NCBI RefSeq assembly: GCF_034314045.1
Contig: NZ_JAVIWL010000001.1
Coordinates: 4,774,001 to 4,838,000 of the forward strand
From: Glaciimonas sp. CA11.2
Lineage (GTDB): Bacteria; Pseudomonadota; Gammaproteobacteria; Burkholderiales; Burkholderiaceae_D
Direction of reading: 5' to 3'
Length of the DNA stretch: 64,000 nucleotides
Both the position numbers and the translations under genes were made by a program. Numbering within the stretch: the stretch's first letter is position 1; each line of letters begins with the position of its first letter. Positions 32,150 through 41,045 of the stretch are shown one piece after another. The notes under the pieces are model-generated. The model made no database searches and was not told the DNA's origin. It saw nothing but the letters and a program-made list of their open reading frames with translations.

Positions 32150-33505
32150 TTAATGCCCGGCCTGCAAATTCAAATCAGTGGCCGGCCGCACATCCTGACG
32201 CAAATTTTCGCGATTTTTTTGCTCGTCATATGCCTTAATCGCGGCAACGTCACCATTCAACACAGCATGCGCACGTGTTCTATCAATATCTTTCTCCCAT
32301 ACCGCCACGACCACGGTTGCCACACAGTTGCCAAGTAAATTGCCAAGCGCGCGAGCGATACCCATGAACCAGTCAACCGACAGTACCAGCACCAAACCAA
32401 CCACCGGAATAGCAGGAATCGCAGACAATGTCGCCGCCAGAATCACAATCGCCGAGCCGGGAACGCCATGCGCACCTTTCGAGGTGATCAACGCAACCGC
32501 CAGAATCGCTAATAAGTCGGTAGTCGCTAAGGGAGTGTTGGTCGCCTGAGCAATAAAAACAGCAGCAAGCGTCAGATAAATCGAGAACGCATCTAAATTA
32601 AATGAATAGCCAGTCGGAATCACCAAGCCCACGGTCGAATCTTTAATGCCCATATATTCAAGCTTTTTCATGATCTGTGGCAACACGGCATCCGACGATG
32701 CCGTTGCCAACACTACCATCAACTCTTCGCGCAAATATTTAATAAGTTTAAAAATACTGAATCCGGTAAGTCGCAGGATCGACCCTAAAATGGCAAATAC
32801 GAATAAAACGACCGACGCATAAAATAGCGCCACCAAATAACCTAATTGCTGAAGAGAGCTGACGCCGTATTTGCCGACAGTAAAAGCAATCGCACCAAAT
32901 ACTCCCAAAGGCGCGAGCTTGATGATGAATGACATGCATTTAAAAAATGCCGCCGACATACTGTGGACGATCGTCACGATCGGTGCGGCTTTCTCGCCGA
33001 TCAACGATAACGCGCAACCAAAAATGATAGAGAAAAGCAAAACTTGCAACACATCACCTGATGTAAAAGCGCTGACAACCGTATCAGGGATAATTTTCAT
33101 CACAAAATTACCAAAGCCGGTTCCCCTCACCTTGTTGGCCGTTGCCACATAATTCGACAGCGAACTGGCATCCAGAGCGCCAACATCGATATTCATTCCA
33201 GCGCCTGGGTGAAACACGAACGCTAGCAACAATCCCAAAGCCAAGGCAATGGCTGTCACCACCTCAAAATAAATCAGTGCCTTTAAACCAACCCGACCAA
33301 CTTTTTTCAGCTCGCCTGCGCCATAAATGCCTTGCACCACGACACAGAACACAATCATAGGAATGATCATCTTGACCAGCTTGATGAAACCATCCCCAAG
33401 CGGTTTCATACTTTCGCCAAACTTGGGATACAACACTCCCACGATAATGCCCAAAATCAAGCCGATAACGACCTGTCCAAAAAGTGATTTATACAAGCGC
33501 TGCAT
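32150..33505 (-). CDS. dctA: C4-dicarboxylate:cation symporter DctA
   Basis: A 451-residue inner-membrane symporter of the DAACS family (glutamate/C4-dicarboxylate transporters). Seen: eight or so hydrophobic segments, hairpin-loop 1 serine motif TASSDAVLPQI, the GYSFNLDAFSIYL segment, and hairpin 2 HGVPGSAIVILAATL, all diagnostic. The ATG is preceded by AGGAG. DctA takes up succinate, fumarate, malate or aspartate. Its position next to a GntR regulator and divergent from a carbamoylase-like enzyme suggests the substrate here may be a related acidic molecule. The assignment to dctA is by family, not by specificity. Confidence 0.9.
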   Translation of the reverse strand: MQRLYKSLFGQVVIGLILGIIVGVLYPKFGESMKPLGDGFIKLVKMIIPMIVFCVVVQGIYGAGELKKVGRVGLKALIYFEVVTAIALALGLLLAFVFHPGAGMNIDVGALDASSLSNYVATANKVRGTGFGNFVMKIIPDTVVSAFTSGDVLQVLLFSIIFGCALSLIGEKAAPIVTIVHSMSAAFFKCMSFIIKLAPLGVFGAIAFTVGKYGVSSLQQLGYLVALFYASVVLFVFAILGSILRLTGFSIFKLIKYLREELMVVLATASSDAVLPQIMKKLEYMGIKDSTVGLVIPTGYSFNLDAFSIYLTLAAVFIAQATNTPLATTDLLAILAVALITSKGAHGVPGSAIVILAATLSAIPAIPVVGLVLVLSVDWFMGIARALGNLLGNCVATVVVAVWEKDIDRTRAHAVLNGDVAAIKAYDEQKNRENLRQDVRPATDLNLQAGH

Positions 33506-33608
33506 GTTTGTCTCCTAGTAACTAGAAATATTAATTTTGACATCAAGATCTTGCCACAATCGCAAAACTAAAAGTGCTGAGATGGTGACTGCCCTACACG
33601 CAATATAG

Positions 33609-33629
33609 TGCATACTTTTTTTGTATGCA
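33609..33629. promoter_or_regulatory. Inverted repeat TGCATAC-N7-GTATGCA, candidate GntR operator
   Basis: Perfect 7-base arms around a run of seven T, in the 170-base divergent region between dctA and the M20 hydrolase, 49 bases upstream of the latter's start at 33678. Arms of this type resemble known operators of GntR/FCD regulators. Sharing by two divergent genes would allow joint control; binding is inferred. Confidence 0.6.
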
Positions 33630-33677
33630 ATAAATGAATTCAAGAGTAATATCCAAAAATACCAAAAGGAGACAGGC

Positions 33678-34946
33678 ATGGAATTAAATCCAACACCAAA
33701 TCAAGTGGCCCATTCGATGGATGAAAATTGCGGCAATCAAATAATGCAATGGTCTGAGGACTTAGCGCGGCACACCGAAGTAGAAGGCATGTTGACCCGC
33801 ACCTACCTGACGTCAGCGCATCACTCCGCAGCTGCGCAATTAGCCGAATGGATGTGCGCGGCAGGAATGCAGGTCCGGCGCGATATGGCGTGTAATGTCA
33901 TTGGCCGCTATGAAGCCATCACCGCGGATGCACCCGCTCTCGTCACAGGATCACATTTTGACTCGGTCAGAAACGGCGGCAAATATGACGGTAATCTCGG
34001 GATTTTGTTACCCATTGCCTGCATTCAGCAATGGCATAAAGCAGGAAAACGCTTCCCGTTCGCGCTTGAAGTCATCGGATTCGCTGAAGAGGAAGGCGTC
34101 CGCTTTAAGGCCACCTTGCTCGGCAGTCGTGCAGCAGCTGGCACCTTCGATATGGCGGTACTCGATAATCTCGATGATGCTGGACTAAGCATGCGCGAAG
34201 TCATGGCGGCCTCCGGTTTTCATGCGGTCGGTTTGGCCAAAGCGGCTTATGCCCCGGAATCAGTGCTGGCCTTTGTCGAAGTCCACATTGAGCAAGGACC
34301 GATATTGCTTAACGAGCAATTGCCGGTTGGCGTCGTCACCGCCATTTCCGGTGCTTCTCGTTTCATGGTGGAAATCGACGGACTAGCTGGGCATGCCGGG
34401 ACCGTGCCGATGGAAATGCGCCGCGATGCAGCGATGGCTGCGGCCGAAATAGGGTTATTGATAGAACGAAGGTGTCAGGGCACGCCGGGATTGGTTGGCA
34501 CGGTTGGTATGTTTAATGTACCAAACGGCGCTGCTAACGTCGTTCCCGGCAAGGCACTCTTTTCCATTGATATTCGTGCCGGTGACGATACGATCCGGCA
34601 AGCTGCCGTTGCAGATGTACGCGCTGAGATTGAACGGATCGGGCATCGTCGCAACGTTACCATCAAGACCCGCCAAACCCATGACGCCGTCAGTGTTCCC
34701 TGCGCGCCGTGGTTACAACAACAATTGGCAAAGGCTATTGCGTCCAGCAATTTGCCAGTGCGCCACCTTCCCTCTGGTGCCGGTCATGACGCCATGGCGA
34801 TGGCTGCAATTACTGATGTCGCGATGTTGTTTGTCCGCTGTGGTAACGGTGGCATTAGCCATCACCCTGATGAAATCATGACTGCTGAAGATGCTGCACT
34901 GGCAGCGCAAGTATTCACACATTTTGTCGAACAATTTAAAAAATAA
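33678..34946 (+). CDS. M20-family amidase/carbamoylase (allantoate amidohydrolase / N-carbamoyl-L-amino acid hydrolase type)
   Basis: A 422-residue dinuclear metal hydrolase. Seen: metal ligands in GSHFDSV (His93), YDGNLG (Asp104), the AEEEG pair (about Glu138-139), VEVHIEQGP (His) and the C-terminal SHHPDE. The Gln in EQGP and the overall pattern fit the HyuC/AllC branch, which cleaves ureido (carbamoyl) groups. The start at 33678 has AAAAGGAGA before it; a start 19 codons upstream would run through the operator-like repeat and lacks a ribosome site. Divergent from dctA and followed by an ammonia-lyase gene 119 bases on. The precise substrate cannot be stated. Confidence 0.85.
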   Translation: MELNPTPNQVAHSMDENCGNQIMQWSEDLARHTEVEGMLTRTYLTSAHHSAAAQLAEWMCAAGMQVRRDMACNVIGRYEAITADAPALVTGSHFDSVRNGGKYDGNLGILLPIACIQQWHKAGKRFPFALEVIGFAEEEGVRFKATLLGSRAAAGTFDMAVLDNLDDAGLSMREVMAASGFHAVGLAKAAYAPESVLAFVEVHIEQGPILLNEQLPVGVVTAISGASRFMVEIDGLAGHAGTVPMEMRRDAAMAAAEIGLLIERRCQGTPGLVGTVGMFNVPNGAANVVPGKALFSIDIRAGDDTIRQAAVADVRAEIERIGHRRNVTIKTRQTHDAVSVPCAPWLQQQLAKAIASSNLPVRHLPSGAGHDAMAMAAITDVAMLFVRCGNGGISHHPDEIMTAEDAALAAQVFTHFVEQFKK

Positions 34947-35065
34947 CGATGAATCTGACGCCGCAACACGGATCTGTGATCAGTCAAGCTTCCGGCTTAT
35001 TAAAGCACGGCAAAAGTTAAGACATCTCCAAGACAAAAAATTTAACCCAGGAATTGGAAAGAAAA

Positions 35066-36700
35066 ATGACGAACACCACCACTCTCACCATCGACGGTTT
35101 CACCCTCACCGCGGCGCAAGTCGTCAGCGTGGCGCGTGCGCCGCATCTGCCTGTGACGCTGGCGCAGTCTTCCCGCACGGCATTAAAAGAAAGCCGCGAT
35201 TTTATCGAGGCGACCTGGATGCACGATGATGCGCCCATGATGTATAGCTTCAACACCGGCGTCGGTTTGCTCAAAGACACCCGTATCAAGGTGGAACATA
35301 TCGCCTTGTTTCAGACCCAGTTGATCAAGGCCCATTGCGCCGGGATCGGCGAACCGTTCTCGGAAGAAGTCAGCCGCGCCACGATGTTGCTACGCGCCAA
35401 TGCTTTTGCGAGTAATTATTCGGCCCCGCGGGTTGAAGTGGTGGATCGTCTGCTGGCTTTTCTGAACGCCGGTATTCACCCGATCATGCCGCAAAAAGGA
35501 TCGGTCGGCGCGTCCGGCGATCTGGCACCGCTATCGTATCTGGCGGCGGCCATTGCCGGTTTCGATGAAGCCGAAGTCATGTATCAGGGCCAGCGCATGC
35601 GCGCACCGCAAGCCATTACCGCCGCGGGTATCGCGCCGGTCAAATTTGATTTGCAAGCCAAGGATGCGTCGGCGCTCATTAATGGTTGCACCGCTTCGCT
35701 GGCTGTTGCCGTATTGGTGGCCCACGATGCCCGTCATCTCTTAACCGATGCCTGCCTGTCATTAGGCCTGACATTGGAAGCAATGCGGGCCGAAATGGCC
35801 GCCTTTGATCCACGCATTCAGCAGGCACGTCCGCATGCCGGTCAAATCAAAACGGCAGCGGTCGTGCGCAAATTACTCAAAGGTTCAACCCGCACCACGC
35901 ATGAAGCCCGCGCCGTACAGTTTCCCGAAGAATCCCGCCGCACTGACATTCCGTACACGGCGCGGATTCAGGATGTCTACTCACTGCGTTGTGCACCGCA
36001 AGTGTACGGACCGGTGTTCGATGCGCTCGATTACATCGATAACACCGTCGACAAGGAAATCAATTCGGCCACCGATAATCCCTTGATATTCGGCAAAGAA
36101 GGTGGCGGCTTTGAAATCATTTCCGGCGGCAATTTCCATGGCCAATATCTGGCGCAGGCGATGGATTTGATGGCGATGGTGATGACGGATTTGGGTAGTA
36201 TTTGCGAACGTCGCGTCGCTCGCCTGATCGATCCGACCTTGTCATGGGGCTTGCCGCGCAATCTGATGAGCGGCGTGCGTGGCGTTAATACCGGCTATCC
36301 GGTGGTGCAATGCTCGTTGAGTTCGTTGGTGATGGAAAACCGCACCTTGTGTATGCCCGGCAGCGTTGATAGTATTCCGGCCAAAGGCAACAGCGAAGAC
36401 CACGTTTCCAACTCGACCTGGTGCGCCCGCAAGGCCGCGACAGTCGTGGCAAACACGCAATATATTATCGGCGTTGAAATGTTGTTAGCCGCACAAGCCC
36501 TGACGATGACCGAAACGTTGCTTCCAGACTTTGTATTGGGCCAAGGCACGCAAGCCGCCTACGAGGAAATCCGCCGCCAGATTCCGGCCTGCCTGGACGG
36601 TGACCGCTGGTTCCATGACGATATTCTGATGGCGCAGTCGTTTGTGGTCACCGGATCGGTACGTAATGCCGTGGTGGAGAAAATTGGGGCGTTTGTCTAA
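35066..36700 (+). CDS. HAL/PAL-family aromatic amino-acid ammonia-lyase, probably histidine ammonia-lyase
   Basis: A 544-residue enzyme that eliminates ammonia using a self-formed MIO group. The MIO triad Ala149-Ser150-Gly151 is present in GSVGASGDLAPL, and the catalytic Tyr loop in YSFNTGVGLL. The residue pair that selects substrate reads Ala-His (IKAHCAG). His there fits histidine or tyrosine lyases but not the Phe-Leu of phenylalanine lyases. The protein is about 30 residues longer than classic HutH, and no hutU, hutI or hutG is nearby, so a role outside standard histidine breakdown is possible. The ATG at 35066 follows GGAAAGA; the ORF can start 4 codons earlier. A terminator hairpin follows. 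Confidence 0.85.
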   Translation: MTNTTTLTIDGFTLTAAQVVSVARAPHLPVTLAQSSRTALKESRDFIEATWMHDDAPMMYSFNTGVGLLKDTRIKVEHIALFQTQLIKAHCAGIGEPFSEEVSRATMLLRANAFASNYSAPRVEVVDRLLAFLNAGIHPIMPQKGSVGASGDLAPLSYLAAAIAGFDEAEVMYQGQRMRAPQAITAAGIAPVKFDLQAKDASALINGCTASLAVAVLVAHDARHLLTDACLSLGLTLEAMRAEMAAFDPRIQQARPHAGQIKTAAVVRKLLKGSTRTTHEARAVQFPEESRRTDIPYTARIQDVYSLRCAPQVYGPVFDALDYIDNTVDKEINSATDNPLIFGKEGGGFEIISGGNFHGQYLAQAMDLMAMVMTDLGSICERRVARLIDPTLSWGLPRNLMSGVRGVNTGYPVVQCSLSSLVMENRTLCMPGSVDSIPAKGNSEDHVSNSTWCARKAATVVANTQYIIGVEMLLAAQALTMTETLLPDFVLGQGTQAAYEEIRRQIPACLDGDRWFHDDILMAQSFVVTGSVRNAVVEKIGAFV

Positions 36701-36731
36701 ATATTTTTAAAAATGGATCTATTCAACATGC

Positions 36732-36771
36732 ATACCCACTCGGCCAGCAATGGCCACGTGGGTATTATTTT
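36732..36771 (+). terminator. Terminator after the ammonia-lyase gene
   Basis: Outer stem ATACCCAC / GTGGGTAT with an inner GGCCA-GCAA-TGGCC hairpin, followed by ATTATTTTG on the plus strand. It lies 32 bases past the stop codon and separates the ammonia-lyase unit from the peptide synthetase gene. Confidence 0.7.
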
Positions 36772-36975
36772 GCGACAAATTACGCCAACCGACCGGAGTT
36801 ATCGCCACCACCACATACAGGCGTCAACTTCTGATAGGTCGCACTCAGTCTGATTTAACCGTTGTTTATCAATTGTTGTTGCTGAATTGATGAAAAGGCT
36901 GCGATATTTCTTAAGCGACGATGTTACGAGATTGCGCCCGTGTTAACATCTTTGCTTTGATCCGCACCACCCTTC

Positions 36976-39900
36976 ATGACCTCATCCTCGCTCGCTCGCA
37001 TCGTTGAAATAGTAGCCGTTGTTCATCCTGACATTCTACTTGGCCCCATTCAGCCAGAACTCATACGCAACGAAGTTCTCGCAGATCTTCTGGAGGACAC
37101 CGCACGGCGGTCGCCTGACCAGATCGCGTTAATTTTTGCAGACCGATGCGTCACTTATAAAGAACTCAATCAGGCCGCCGACCGCGCCGCTTCCGCACTC
37201 ATTGACGCAGGTGTAAAACCGGGCCAAATCGTAGGCTTATGGCTTCCACGTGGAATTGATTTGCTCATCATGCAAGCCGCCATAGCCAAAGCCGGTGCAG
37301 CATGGCTACCATTAGATGCTGACACCCCAGTTGAACGTATTGCAGTCTGCCTCGAAGATGCCAGCGCACCGGGTATAGTTACCTGCGCTTTGTTTTCATC
37401 ACGGCTTGAGAACCTTGGTCGCCACCTCTGGACGATAGAAAATCTGCTTACGCCGCTGGAAACGCCGCTTCAAAGTCGTACTGGCTTGTTAAGCACCCAT
37501 CCGGCTTATGTCATTTATACATCCGGATCAACCGGCAAGCCCAAGGGTATCGAAATCACCCAAGGCGGCATCTGCCACTTTCTGCGTAGCGAAAATGCGG
37601 TACTGGGCGTGCGCGGGTCAGATCGCGTTTACCAAGGATTTTCTGTCGCTTTCGACATGTCTTTTGAAGAAATCTGGATCAGCTATCTGGTTGGTGCGAC
37701 GCTATGGATCGCGCCAAAAGAACTCGCCTCCGATCCAGAGGCATTACCGCTGGCATTGGCCGCAAACGGCGTGACCGTATTGCACGCTGTGCCCACTTTG
37801 CTGGCATTGTTTAATCAAGATATCCCAAGCCTGCGCCTGATCAATCTGGGTGGAGAAATGTGTCCGGAGGCTTTGGTCAATCGATGGGCTAAACCAGGAC
37901 TACAAATATTTAATACCTATGGACCGACCGAGGCAACCGTCTCTGCCAGTTTAGCGGCATTACGTGCCAACGAACCGGTGACAATTGGTTCACCTTTGCC
38001 AAACTACGGCATGCTAATCATTCATCCCGCGACTGAAAATGGTCTGACGTTGATGCCGCGTGGCGATACCGGCGAACTGTGTATCACCGGCCCTGGCGTC
38101 GCCGCTGGTTATCTCGGCCGCCCTGACCTGACCGCAGAAAAATTCTTAGTCAATCCGTGGTCATCCGGCGCACATGATGGCCGCCTGTATCGTACCGGCG
38201 ATCTGGCACGGATCGACACTGACGGACGCGTTCAATGTTTGGGCCGCACCGACGATCAAGTGAAGATTCGCGGCTTTCGCGTCGAATTAGGCGAAATCGA
38301 AGAAGTATTGGCGCGACAACCCGGCGTCGGGACAGTCGCGGTCATATTGCGCAATGATGACGGTATCGATCAACTGATCGCTTTCATTGTTCCAGAAAAT
38401 GGTGCAACGATTGCTACTGGCACACTGCGCGCAGCGCTCGGGAAACTTCTGCCGCCGTACATGGTGCCGGGATTTTTTGAGTTGATGAGCGAGATGCCAC
38501 GACTGACATCGGGCAAAATTGACCGAAAAGCCCTCAAAATACGTCCACTTACGGTCAGCCCCGTCGGGACAGCAAGCGTTGGCTCGGACACAGCAGAAAC
38601 AGTAGCCGAAGAAGCGTTATTCGCCGCATTGATCAAATTATTCCCCGGTCAACCTATTCGTCGTGATGCCGACTTCTTTAGCGATCTTGGTGGTCATTCA
38701 CTCTTTGCCGCGCGACTTGCTTCCGCATTGCGAACCGATCCTCGCTTTGCCCACGTCACCGTACGCGACATCTACATGAATCGCGTGATTGGTCGCATCG
38801 CCGCAGCTTTATCAGAAGTGCCCGAAATCCCTGTTGCAGTCGATACCACCTGGATCGCTCCATCGTCGTTGAAACGTTGGGTCTGTGGAGCCGCCCAAGC
38901 CGCAGCTGTGCCATGGTTAGTGGCAATGCGGATGATGCAATGGCTCGCACCATTTTTTACGTATCACTTCTTTACCGGTGATCCTGGAGATTCAATTCCA
39001 CGTGCAATTGTCATGTCGGTCGGCGTATTTTTACTGGCAACGTTTTTTGAATTCGGCATAGCTATTGCTGCCAAGTGGTTAATTCTAGGACGCCTTAAAC
39101 CCGGGCGCTACCCGCTGTGGGGATTAACCTATTATCGCTGGTGGCTGACTGATCGTCTGATTGAGGCAGCGCCGACCTATTTGCTTAGCGGCTCATCGAT
39201 TTACACATGGTGGTTGCGCGCACTCGGCGCGCGGATTGGCTCGGAGGTGTTAATTGGTTCAATTATGTTACGCGTACATGATTTGCTCATCATTGAAGAC
39301 GGCGCAACGATAGGCAATGCTGTCAATTTTGAAAATGCACGTGTAGAGCACGGTGAATTGCGCATAGGGCAGATTGCGATTGGTCGAGAAGCCAACGTTG
39401 GTTCTTACGTCGTCATGGAGGGAAACACGACTATTGGAGAATTCGGCCATCTGGAAGGACAGTCCGCGCTAAGCGATGGTCAGTCCGTCCCGGCGAACCG
39501 GATTTGGGGTGGTTCACCGGCGCGAGATATGGGCGCTTTCGACAAACGCTCTAACTCACCACGACCACCCGTAACCCGTAAGCGTCAAGTTGGCGAATCG
39601 ATATTCTTTTTATTAGGCGCATTACTGATCACCACGCTGTTCTTCATGCCGGTTTTTCCTAGTTTTATTCTGATCGACTGGCTTGATAACTATGACCGCT
39701 TCCCATGGTTACAAAGTAATCAGTTATCCTTCCAGCTAACAAAATATTTTGTGATGGCCTTCCCTGCGACAGCGGTGTTGATTATCTGTACGGCGTTACT
39801 TTCGGCGGGCATTCGCTGGAGTATTTTGCCGCGACTCAAAGCCGGTAGCTGGCCGGTGCGGAGCAATAAATATTGCAGCAAATGGCTGGTGAACCAGATT

Positions 39901-41022
39901 CAGGAGTCCAGCCTGAGTGTTCTGCACGGCGTATACGCGACCATTTACGCACCGTTCTGGTATCGTCTGCTCGGTGCCAAGGTCGGTCGTGGCGCTGAAA
40001 TTTCGACTGCGCTGGGCGTTGTGCCGGATATGCTGACTTTGGGCGAAGAAACGTTTATTGCCGACGCCGTTCTGCTTGGAGATGAGCAAATCGACGGCGG
40101 CTGGATGCGGATGCAGCCAACTGTCATTTCACGCCGTAGTTTTGTCGGTAATGGTGCCTATATTCCCGACGGCACCACTTTGCCAGAAAACGTCCTGATT
40201 GGCGTTCACTCGCGCGCACCCGCCAACGACAAAATGCACAACGGCGACGTCTGGTTAGGATCGCCGCCGATTAACCTTCCAGCGCGTGAGCAAGTCAGCG
40301 GATTTCCTGAGCATTTAACATTCCGACCATCCAAGCGCCGCCGCCTTGGTCGCGGTTTAGTAGAAGCCTTCCGTATCGTCTCACCACACGCAATCGTGAT
40401 TGCCGTCGGTTATACATTGGTATTAAACCTGATGCCGCTAGCCGGTGCAGGACTTTGGGGCGAAGTAATCTGGTTACTGACGTTATCAGGGCTGATGTAC
40501 GGCGTCGGGACGTTTATTTGGATCGTCTGTATCAAATGGTTATTATTAAAGCGTTATCATAAATGCAGCGTCCCAATGTGGACCCCTTTTGTATGGCTAT
40601 CTGAAGGCGTAACCAATCTGTATGAGGGAATCGCTGTCCCGAACTTACTCAATTACCTGCGCGGAACCCCTTGGCTACCGCTGGCGTTCAACCTGCTGGG
40701 ATGTAAAATTGGACGCGGCGTGTATCTCAACACCACTGACATTACCGAATTTGACTGCGTCACCATTGGTGACTACAGCGAACTCAACGCTTTGGCTTGT
40801 CCACAAACCCATTTGTTCGAAGACCGCGTCATGAAGATCGATCACGTCACCATCGGAAACCGCGTCTATATGGGGCCTCGGAGCGCAGTTCTGTACAGCG
40901 CGGTGGTCGGTGATAACGCCAAGCTGGGCGCGCTGACACTTGTTATGAAGGGCGAGCAAATACCTGCTGGCACCAGTTGGCGTGGTTGTCCTGCCGCACC
41001 GGAGTTAAAGGGATCGAAATGA
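36976..41022 (+). CDS. Pls/PosA-type non-ribosomal peptide synthetase (poly-amino-acid synthetase-like)
   Basis: A 1348-residue membrane-linked synthetase. Order of domains: an adenylation domain (about 30-530) with YTSGSTGKPKG, FDMSFEE, NTYGPTE, YRTGD and a C-terminal GKIDRKAL core; a thiolation domain with DLGGHSL (Ser575, for phosphopantetheine); then a C-terminal half where pairs of transmembrane helices (about 676-695, 877-940, 1138-1190) alternate with three left-handed-helix (hexapeptide-repeat) modules (about 754-853, 1005-1096, 1246-1348). No condensation or thioesterase domain is present. This layout is that of Pls (epsilon-poly-lysine) and PosA (poly-ornithine) synthetases, which make a homopolymer and export it. 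By eye the substrate pocket reads D-M-E-H-I-L-T-V-S-K; Glu at position 3 suggests a basic amino acid. A phosphopantetheinyl transferase gene follows 23 bases later. Confidence 0.88.
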   Translation: MTSSSLARIVEIVAVVHPDILLGPIQPELIRNEVLADLLEDTARRSPDQIALIFADRCVTYKELNQAADRAASALIDAGVKPGQIVGLWLPRGIDLLIMQAAIAKAGAAWLPLDADTPVERIAVCLEDASAPGIVTCALFSSRLENLGRHLWTIENLLTPLETPLQSRTGLLSTHPAYVIYTSGSTGKPKGIEITQGGICHFLRSENAVLGVRGSDRVYQGFSVAFDMSFEEIWISYLVGATLWIAPKELASDPEALPLALAANGVTVLHAVPTLLALFNQDIPSLRLINLGGEMCPEALVNRWAKPGLQIFNTYGPTEATVSASLAALRANEPVTIGSPLPNYGMLIIHPATENGLTLMPRGDTGELCITGPGVAAGYLGRPDLTAEKFLVNPWSSGAHDGRLYRTGDLARIDTDGRVQCLGRTDDQVKIRGFRVELGEIEEVLARQPGVGTVAVILRNDDGIDQLIAFIVPENGATIATGTLRAALGKLLPPYMVPGFFELMSEMPRLTSGKIDRKALKIRPLTVSPVGTASVGSDTAETVAEEALFAALIKLFPGQPIRRDADFFSDLGGHSLFAARLASALRTDPRFAHVTVRDIYMNRVIGRIAAALSEVPEIPVAVDTTWIAPSSLKRWVCGAAQAAAVPWLVAMRMMQWLAPFFTYHFFTGDPGDSIPRAIVMSVGVFLLATFFEFGIAIAAKWLILGRLKPGRYPLWGLTYYRWWLTDRLIEAAPTYLLSGSSIYTWWLRALGARIGSEVLIGSIMLRVHDLLIIEDGATIGNAVNFENARVEHGELRIGQIAIGREANVGSYVVMEGNTTIGEFGHLEGQSALSDGQSVPANRIWGGSPARDMGAFDKRSNSPRPPVTRKRQVGESIFFLLGALLITTLFFMPVFPSFILIDWLDNYDRFPWLQSNQLSFQLTKYFVMAFPATAVLIICTALLSAGIRWSILPRLKAGSWPVRSNKYCSKWLVNQIQESSLSVLHGVYATIYAPFWYRLLGAKVGRGAEISTALGVVPDMLTLGEETFIADAVLLGDEQIDGGWMRMQPTVISRRSFVGNGAYIPDGTTLPENVLIGVHSRAPANDKMHNGDVWLGSPPINLPAREQVSGFPEHLTFRPSKRRRLGRGLVEAFRIVSPHAIVIAVGYTLVLNLMPLAGAGLWGEVIWLLTLSGLMYGVGTFIWIVCIKWLLLKRYHKCSVPMWTPFVWLSEGVTNLYEGIAVPNLLNYLRGTPWLPLAFNLLGCKIGRGVYLNTTDITEFDCVTIGDYSELNALACPQTHLFEDRVMKIDHVTIGNRVYMGPRSAVLYSAVVGDNAKLGALTLVMKGEQIPAGTSWRGCPAAPELKGSK

Positions 41023-41045
41023 ACGTCATTTGCGCGCTCTGAATC

